Shown: piece by piece, positions 57,848-62,434 of the stretch
How the letters are laid out: every line of letters starts with the position of its first letter
How positions within the stretch are numbered: the first letter of the stretch is position 1
Source: CAYPPG01 sp964412555
GTDB taxonomy: Bacteria; Hinthialibacterota; Hinthialibacteria; Hinthialibacterales; Hinthialibacteraceae
Direction of reading: 5' to 3'
Assembly: GCA_964412555.1 (NCBI GenBank)
Contig: CAYPPG010000050.1
Coordinates: 1-62,434 of the forward strand
Length of the DNA stretch: 62,434 nucleotides
Program-made: the position numbers and the translations under genes
The notes under the pieces: generated by a model
Told to the model about the DNA's origin: nothing
What the model saw: the letters and a program-made list of their open reading frames with translations, nothing else
Database searches by the model: none

Positions 57848-58429
57848 ATGAACGTTACACCTCTTTTTCATGAAAAAAAGCAATCCGGCTGCTTGGAAGA
57901 CGAGCAACTGTATCTCCTTCTGGATGAGCCGGAGACGAGTGAGAAAAAACGCGCTTTTTTGAATCATTGTTCGATCTGCGAATCGTGTTTGCACAGATGG
58001 CGAGCGGTCAGTCAAATCGAGCAACTGGGCACTCATTTTCAACAACAAGAACCGGATCCTGCCATCCGCTCGCGAGTTCTCGAAGCGGCGTATCAGGAAA
58101 TCCATAAGAGTAGAGCGAGCGTTTCGCTTGCTGAAAAAGGCAGGCGGGAACGCCTGTTCTCCCCGCAAAACAACGCTGAATCGCAGAATCGCAAAAAACA
58201 GGATTCGTTTTCTTTATGGAACCTGCCTGGATGGAGAATTGCCTGGGCGGCTTTGATTTTGGTCATGAGCTGGGGGGCGTATTTACAATTTCAACATACG
58301 GAGACAGTAACCCAAAGTCCGAATATCGAATATGTGGATGAAGAACTACTCACATTGGAATACGAGTTGGAAGCGTTACAACAGGAACTCGATCATTTCT
58401 TCAAAACGAGTATCGATGAGAACGCATGA
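57848..58429 (+). CDS. Zinc-finger-like transmembrane anti-sigma factor
   Basis: 193 residues from ATG 57848. N-terminal anti-sigma domain with a zinc-finger-like H-x3-C-x2-C variant (LNHCSICESCLHRW), a cytoplasmic linker, one membrane helix (WRIAWAALILVMSWGAYL) and a short outer tail ending in a coiled helix. It should hold the sigma factor at the membrane. The frame is open 23 codons upstream, but that part is palindromic repeat, so I reject it. A further repeat (58110-58162) is embedded in the linker and encodes about 18 extra residues. It overlaps the next gene by four bases. Confidence 0.8.
   Translation: MNVTPLFHEKKQSGCLEDEQLYLLLDEPETSEKKRAFLNHCSICESCLHRWRAVSQIEQLGTHFQQQEPDPAIRSRVLEAAYQEIHKSRASVSLAEKGRRERLFSPQNNAESQNRKKQDSFSLWNLPGWRIAWAALILVMSWGAYLQFQHTETVTQSPNIEYVDEELLTLEYELEALQQELDHFFKTSIDENA
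58110..58162. repeat. Palindromic repeat pair inside the anti-sigma gene
   Basis: GTAGAGCGAGCGTTTCGCTT matches the intergenic unit at 42825-42849; a second stem CAGGCG/CGCCTG follows at 58141-58155. The bases are read in frame as SRASVSLAEKGRRERLFS. Confidence 0.65.
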
Positions 58430-59142
58430 TGAAAAATTATCTACTTTATTTTATTCTAGTAAGTGTTTGCTTGGCATTGATCATCTTGGTTGCTAAAACT
58501 CCTCTTTTTTCGAGAGACGATGAGAGAGAAATACGTCCCCCAAGAAATTATGCTGGAACTTTGCCTCCACGGGAATTTCCACCGAGACGGGGATGGCAGG
58601 GCGGCCGTGGTGGTCCTCAAGGCGAAGCACCTCCCTTTGCCCCACAGGGACAAGGAAGAAGGGGCGGACCTGGTTTTGAAAATCGGGGAATGGCCCGCCG
58701 GCAAATGATGGAGTTGCGCAAGGAGCATCCTGAATTGGCCGACCTGATTGAAGAATTGCGTCGAATCGATATGCAAATCGATAAAGTAGCGCGTTTTTAT
58801 CAACGAGCCGATTCGCCGGAAAAGAAAGAAAACATCGCCGCCGATCTCAAACGGTTAGTCGAAAAACAGTTCGATTTGGACCATCAGCGTCAAACCATGG
58901 AAATCGAGATCATGCAGAGTAAAATCGAACGCGTAAAAGAACTCTTGAAACGGCAAGAGAAATTCAAAGATGAATTGATCGAAAAACGTTTTCAAGAAGT
59001 CACCGATCCGGACTATGTTCCTAATCCACAACAAATCATCCCTTTGAATGAACATTCGGGGAGAGGCCCGGGATGGATGCGGAGAGAACCCGAAGAATCG
59101 GAAAACGAATTGAAGCCGACGGTTCCGCCACTTAAACCGTAA
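58426..59142 (+). CDS. Membrane-anchored helical protein of the ECF operon
   Basis: 238 residues. An N-terminal membrane helix (YLLYFILVSVCLALIILVA) is followed by a Pro/Gly/Arg-rich stretch (RRGWQGGRGGPQGEAPPF) and then long charged helices (about 85-195, HPELADLIEELRRIDMQIDK, LKRLVEKQFDLDHQRQTMEI), ending Pro-rich. The plan recalls periplasmic heavy-metal-sensor/CpxP-like helical proteins often found with ECF operons, but I see no clear family motif. Translationally coupled to the anti-sigma gene, so it probably acts in sensing or response of this operon. Confidence 0.7.
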   Translation: MMKNYLLYFILVSVCLALIILVAKTPLFSRDDEREIRPPRNYAGTLPPREFPPRRGWQGGRGGPQGEAPPFAPQGQGRRGGPGFENRGMARRQMMELRKEHPELADLIEELRRIDMQIDKVARFYQRADSPEKKENIAADLKRLVEKQFDLDHQRQTMEIEIMQSKIERVKELLKRQEKFKDELIEKRFQEVTDPDYVPNPQQIIPLNEHSGRGPGWMRREPEESENELKPTVPPLKP

Positions 59143-59154
59143 GAAAGGAAAAAA

Positions 59155-59622
59155 ATGGAAAAAGCGACGTTCGGCGCAGGCTGCTTTTGGGGGGTGGAAG
59201 CGGCATTTCGAAGAGTGAACGGTGTTCATTCAACTGCCGTTGGATATAGCGGGGGCTATATGGAACATCCAACTTATGAGGATGTTTGCACCGATCAGAC
59301 CGGTCATGCAGAAGTCGTTCAAGTGGAATTCGACCCGGCCGAGGTTTCTTATGAAGATTTGTTGGAAGTCTTTTGGAAAGTCCACGATCCAACCCAATTG
59401 AACCGGCAGGGGCCGGATTTCGGCACACAATACCGGAGCGCGATCTTTTATCACACCACAGGGCAAGAAGAAGCGGCGAAAGCATCAAAGGAACGGCTGC
59501 AACAATCTGGGAGATTTCATCGGGATGTTGTGACGGAAATATCTCCGGCTGGGGAGTTTTACCGGGCGGAAGAATATCATCAGCAATATCTGGAAAAACA
59601 ATTCAAGAAACGGTTGCGATAA
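59155..59622 (+). CDS. msrA: Peptide methionine-S-sulfoxide reductase
   Basis: 155 residues, compact MsrA with the catalytic Cys in FGAGCFWGVEAAF (residue 10), GYSGGYMEHPTYEDVC, GHAEVVQVEFDP, FWKVHDPTQLNRQGPDFGTQ and YRSAIFYHT. It repairs oxidised methionine. The C-terminal resolving cysteines of longer MsrA are absent. It begins 12 bases after the ECF operon's last gene with AAAGGAAA, so it is likely part of that operon, suggesting an oxidative-stress role. Confidence 0.95.
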   Translation: MEKATFGAGCFWGVEAAFRRVNGVHSTAVGYSGGYMEHPTYEDVCTDQTGHAEVVQVEFDPAEVSYEDLLEVFWKVHDPTQLNRQGPDFGTQYRSAIFYHTTGQEEAAKASKERLQQSGRFHRDVVTEISPAGEFYRAEEYHQQYLEKQFKKRLR

Positions 59623-59664
59623 GCCGGGAGGATCAAGGGAAATATGAATATACGATTGATTGAA

Positions 59665-60114
59665 TTATGGCAACGATTCAAGAGGATTAATGACTTCAAG
59701 AAAATCGAATTCGATGAAATCTTGTGTATTTACTGTATATAGCCCTGATACAGCGTTATCTTTGAGAGTTGCGGCTAGAGCAACATCAAAAACTTTTTTG
59801 CGGGTTGTTACTGAACGCAGTAATTCCAAAAAAGTTTGAATTTGTGTCTCTTGTTGATGAATAATTTTTATTCCTGCATCTAAATAATCCTGGACAACAA
59901 TTACTGCCTCTGCAATCGACAGTGGTTTTTCCAGGTTGCTTTTCGTTATAACGTTCAAAAACTCAACCAGAACCTGGGTTGGAAGGCATACAGAAAGATT
60001 TCCTTCATCATCAAGTTCATTCATCACTTTTTCTAAAAACACCGCTGCTTTCTCATTGAGTTTGGAATCTTGGTTATGTGCATAAACAAGAAGATTTGTA
60101 TCAATTCCATACAT
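59665..60114 (-). CDS. PIN-domain VapC-like toxin
   Basis: 149 residues with the PIN acidic residues: Asp at residue 5 (MYGIDTNLLVYAH), Glu in QVLVEFLNVIT, Asp in KKVFDVALAATL, and Asn/Asp near YTVNTQDF. A Mg-dependent RNase cutting RNA when freed from its antitoxin. The gene begins two bases after the antitoxin stop. All key residues are present, so it appears functional. Confidence 0.9.
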   Translation of the reverse strand: MYGIDTNLLVYAHNQDSKLNEKAAVFLEKVMNELDDEGNLSVCLPTQVLVEFLNVITKSNLEKPLSIAEAVIVVQDYLDAGIKIIHQQETQIQTFLELLRSVTTRKKVFDVALAATLKDNAVSGLYTVNTQDFIEFDFLEVINPLESLP

Positions 60115-60116
60115 TC

Positions 60117-60332
60117 TTATAAACCTCTATCGGAATAAAGTATATCCCGGTCCACATGGACTTCTTCACCGAGACTAAATTTACGCACTTTGAAAGACGC
60201 GGACTTTTTTCTTTCAGATGCACTTTTCTGTGAAATATCCTCTTGAATTGATTGAAGAATCTTCTCGATGATGCGGAGTCGATCTTCAACAGATGTTTTT
60301 TTGATTTTTCCCACAATTGCTGTATCGATCAC
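60117..60332 (-). CDS. VapB-like antitoxin
   Basis: 71 residues from GTG 60332, preceded by AAAGGAGAG. It starts VIDTAIVGKIKKTSVEDRLR, IIEKILQSIQED, followed by basic residues and the toxin-binding tail FSLGEEVHVDRDILYSDRGL, as in antitoxins of PIN toxins. The open frame extends to 60386 without support. The pair with the PIN gene is intact. Confidence 0.82.
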   Translation of the reverse strand: MIDTAIVGKIKKTSVEDRLRIIEKILQSIQEDISQKSASERKKSASFKVRKFSLGEEVHVDRDILYSDRGL

Positions 60333-60509
60333 GGATACTCTCCTTTCAAAATGCCGAATCTCAATGATGAAATCACGCTCTTTCATTGTCGGTTCCTGTT
60401 ACAATATAATACAGCATAACTGTATCATGTACTATGATTTCTTCTTCGAGATTTCGATCCCGTCTCAAAAACGATGAAGGCACATAAAAGAAAAACGGTG
60501 GAATGAATA

Positions 60510-60587
60510 ATGACAAAAGATGAGCTACTTTCACGAATTTCCAAAAGAAGAACCAACGAACGGTCCTCCTCACGAAAATCTACTTGA
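60510..60587 (+). pseudogene. N-terminal fragment of a DUF433 antitoxin gene
   Basis: MTKDELLSRIS aligns with MTDEELFSRIS at the start of the DUF433 relic 370 bases downstream, same spacing. After codon 11 homology is lost and the frame stops at 60585. The lost part probably went in a deletion that also cut the toxin read from the opposite strand at about 60545-60600. Confidence 0.55.
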
Positions 60588-60594
60588 TAGACCA

Positions 60595-60798
60595 TCATAT
60601 CCCCATTTCTTTGCACACCTCTTCAAGGGAATATGATTTTCCGGTTTTTTTCCATTTTTCATATTCTTCATCCGCATTGTGAATATCCTCTTCCAACCCC
60701 ACGTCATTATCCATTTCATCGATAAAATCGGAAATTTGTTGCACTTGTTCAGGGGGAAGAGAGCGAATTCTTCTGATCAGCTCCTCTGTAGCCACCAT
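60595..60798 (-). CDS. DUF2281-like antitoxin, toxin partner truncated
   Basis: 67 residues from ATG 60798, preceded by AAAGGG. MVATEELIRRIRSLPPEQVQ and QISDFIDEMDND resemble DUF2281-type antitoxin starts; the end reads YSLEEVCKEMGI. The stop overlaps ATGATGG, the start of a downstream frame reading MVYQVDF, as for a RelE/ParE-type toxin, but this turns after seven codons into the antisense of the DUF433 fragment. So the toxin is lost and the antitoxin is an orphan. Confidence 0.7.
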   Translation of the reverse strand: MVATEELIRRIRSLPPEQVQQISDFIDEMDNDVGLEEDIHNADEEYEKWKKTGKSYSLEEVCKEMGI

Positions 60799-60881
60799 TG
60801 TTTTCACCCTTTACAATCAAATCTTCAAAAATCCTATCATTTTATTCTTGCGGAATCGTACGATCTTGTCAATAATAAATA

Positions 60882-61128
60882 ATGACCGATGAGGAGCTGT
60901 TTTCCCGAATTTCCATCAACCAAGCCGTCCGTTTTGACTAGCCCAGCATTCGCGGACGGAGAATCTGGGTCTCGCTGATTCTGAATTGCTGGTTGACGGG
61001 ATGACGTATGCGGATCTCATGAGTGAATATGACATCTCCGAAGAGGATATCCGAGCCTGCATTGCATAGGGAGCGGAGATGTTACGGGAACGTTACATGG
61101 TAATACCAATGGAAATAAATTCATGAAA
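60882..61128 (+). pseudogene. DUF433 antitoxin with two nonsense codons and one frameshift
   Basis: Reads MTDEELFSRISINQAVRFD, stop TAG (60939-60941), PSIRGRRIWVSLILN, then after a one-base loss near 60985-60990 LLVDGMTYADLMSEYD, ISEEDIRACIA, stop TAG (61067-61069) and GAEMLRERYMVIPMEINS to TGA 61126-61128. The restored sequence is typical DUF433 (PSIRGTRI.V..IL..L..GMT..EI...Y..L...DI.A...YA). No intact DUF5615-type toxin follows. Confidence 0.8.
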
Positions 61129-61280
61129 TTAAACAGGATCAAATTCGTGAAAATGCTCAATGAAAAATTCCTGGAATTTATTCATATTTGTACGTTCAAT
61201 CAAGAAATTTCCCCTTCCCGTGCTTCAAATATGCGAAAAAGCGATGTAATATAACCAAAAATATCTCTAATGGTTACGAA

Positions 61281-61799
61281 ATGGAACATTTGGATAAAAT
61301 CGATAACTTGAGTCTTATTGAAAACGGTTTTCAACATTTATTGTTTGAATTCAACCAACCCAAACCATGTTTCTTTCGGGTAGCCAGAGAATCACCTCTT
61401 ATTCTTTACCGTTCAATGATAGAAGTACTTAAAGGTACAGATAATTTTGCCGTTTCGGGACGACCAACAAAAAATTGTATTCAAAAATACAAAATAGGTG
61501 AAAAAAGTTGGCAAGAAATTCACAAAATAAAAATTGAAGGATGCAAGCACGCATGGCGTTTTTCCAAACCGAAACTCTGCGATGAACCAACTAATGACTT
61601 CAATAATGTTTCTGGGGATAAAAAAACTTCAAATTTTTTAATTTCCTTCTATGATGCTTTAGCAATGGTTCAAACGGAATGTTTTATGATACAATTTGTT
61701 CATAGCAAATATCCAAAAGAAAACTTGGTATGCCTACCCAAATTTGATTATAAATTTCTGATGATAATTTATTCCATGGAGGTTTTTGATGTTATTTGA
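61281..61799 (+). CDS. Hypothetical protein
   Basis: About 172 residues from ATG 61281 (the frame is open to 61188 without protein-like character). Soluble, mixed helix-strand: MEHLDKIDNLSLIENGFQHL, then KPCFFRVARESPLILYRSMI, DNFAVSGRP and KIEGCKHAWRFSKPKLC. I do not recognise a family. AT-rich relative to neighbours, so possibly acquired; it lies next to TA relics. It overlaps the next gene's start by 11 bases. Confidence 0.5.
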   Translation: MEHLDKIDNLSLIENGFQHLLFEFNQPKPCFFRVARESPLILYRSMIEVLKGTDNFAVSGRPTKNCIQKYKIGEKSWQEIHKIKIEGCKHAWRFSKPKLCDEPTNDFNNVSGDKKTSNFLISFYDALAMVQTECFMIQFVHSKYPKENLVCLPKFDYKFLMIIYSMEVFDVI

Positions 61800-62434
61800 T
61801 AAGCAAAATGAAATAAGCACTTTTAGGGCATGGTATAGGGCACTTGTTATTGTAATTTCAATTTTTACGGGAATTACGAATGGATTTGCCGAAAAAGCGG
61901 GTAAAGACATCACCTCTCACTCGTATCGAACGATGGAAGTCTATTTAGGCGATTTGGATGGAGATGGGGATCTCGATCTCGTAGAAATTTATGGTGAAAA
62001 CAAAACGCTGGCAGGGATCTTTAAAAACAGTGGGAATGGAGAATTTAACCACGTGCAAACGATTACTCCAACGGATATCCAGTGCGGTGCTCTTACGGAT
62101 CCGAACTACCATTCAGTTTGGGGACAATGTGGCGCCATTGGAGATCTCGACGGGGATGGTGACATTGATGTGGTTGTCGGATGTGCTGGCGGAATATATC
62201 CGAACGGCATGATAGGAACCGATGACTTACGTAAACGTATGTATGTCAACGACGGCAACGGCAATTTTTCGGAACGCGTTATCACGAGTGATTATCGCGA
62301 TACAAAAATGTTGAGATTGGGTGATATAGATGGGGATGGCGATTTGGATCTCTTTGCCGCGCATGATAGGGAAAGCCTTGAGCCTCTTCGCTATTTAGTA
62401 TGGGTAGAGGGTAAAACCTCCGGCAGTTTGAATT
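61789..62434 (+). CDS. FG-GAP/VCBS exoprotein, 5' part (runs off the window)
   Basis: ATG 61789 follows GGAGG. Starts MLFDKQNEIS, then a hydrophobic signal segment ALVIVISIFTGITNGFA, and three Ca-loop repeats: GDLDGDGDLDLVEI, GDLDGDGDIDVVVG and GDIDGDGDLDLFAA. At least 215 residues are in the window and the frame is open to the edge. It is a further member of the local secreted propeller proteins. Confidence 0.85.
   Translation, partial: MLFDKQNEISTFRAWYRALVIVISIFTGITNGFAEKAGKDITSHSYRTMEVYLGDLDGDGDLDLVEIYGENKTLAGIFKNSGNGEFNHVQTITPTDIQCGALTDPNYHSVWGQCGAIGDLDGDGDIDVVVGCAGGIYPNGMIGTDDLRKRMYVNDGNGNFSERVITSDYRDTKMLRLGDIDGDGDLDLFAAHDRESLEPLRYLVWVEGKTSGSLN

Noticed and set aside
60373..60573. Minus-strand frame upstream of the VapB-like gene
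   Set aside because: It overlaps the chimeric TA junction and has no family resemblance or initiation signal.
61129..61250. Possible DUF5615-type toxin start (KMLNEKF) after the DUF433 relic
   Set aside because: Only a few residues resemble the family and the frame ends soon; chance similarity cannot be excluded.

Overview
The window looks like chromosomal DNA of a Gram-negative, probably uncultivated environmental bacterium; the phylum cannot be fixed from the sequence. G+C is in the mid-40s percent by eye, coding is on both strands, and cell-envelope proteins dominate. The secreted proteins combine signal peptides, Thr-Pro-rich linkers, FG-GAP/VCBS beta-propeller repeats and C-type-lectin-fold (SUMF/FGE-like) modules. 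This style occurs in several little-studied phyla with large secretomes, so lineage is left open. No rRNA, tRNA, CRISPR array or complete transposon was seen.

Layout. 1-30 kb is mostly minus strand: a truncated ECF sigma factor at the left edge, an unknown helical protein, a 1203-residue P-domain/FG-GAP exoprotein, a sulfatase-fold lipoprotein with Thr at the nucleophile position, a 3.8-thousand-residue modular surface protein, an orphan solute-binding lipoprotein, a sigma-54 two-component pair, and a 1538-residue protein with a predicted seven-bladed propeller followed by three FGE-like modules that lack the catalytic cysteines. 29-30 kb holds a decayed toxin-antitoxin (TA) locus and a DUF4258/DUF2283 pair. 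30-42.8 kb is largely plus strand and housekeeping: a secreted TIM-barrel protein, DUF2905-queA, an NlpC/P60 hydrolase, accA, lon, a sugar-phosphate isomerase-like protein and a HisC-family aminotransferase. 42.9-46.4 kb is the System II cytochrome c maturation pair (ResB and CcsA). 46.5-54.4 kb carries a CgeB-like glycosyltransferase, a DtxR-type regulator beside a lone PFOR-domain-I-like protein, a lone FliG C-terminal protein coupled to a SurA/PpiC lipoprotein, two glycan-assembly membrane genes, pyrE and a small Phd-like antitoxin. 54.4-59.6 kb has a VWA membrane protein, a cluster of palindromic repeats, an ECF sigma/anti-sigma/membrane protein operon and msrA. 59.6-61.1 kb is a second TA graveyard (a VapBC-like pair, an orphan antitoxin, two DUF433 relics). 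The right edge enters another FG-GAP exoprotein.

Two themes stand out. First, short palindromic elements are scattered between genes (21.3, 35.1, 42.8, 49.5, 56.7-57.1, 57.8 kb) and appear twice inside reading frames (52.8 and 58.1 kb), apparently adding peptide to a membrane protein and an anti-sigma factor. Second, there are at least six TA loci or remnants in 32 kb, several broken by visible nonsense or frameshift lesions. Several stand-alone domains without their usual complexes (FliG C-domain, PFOR domain I, P domain without protease, FGE fold without cysteines) suggest reuse of familiar folds.
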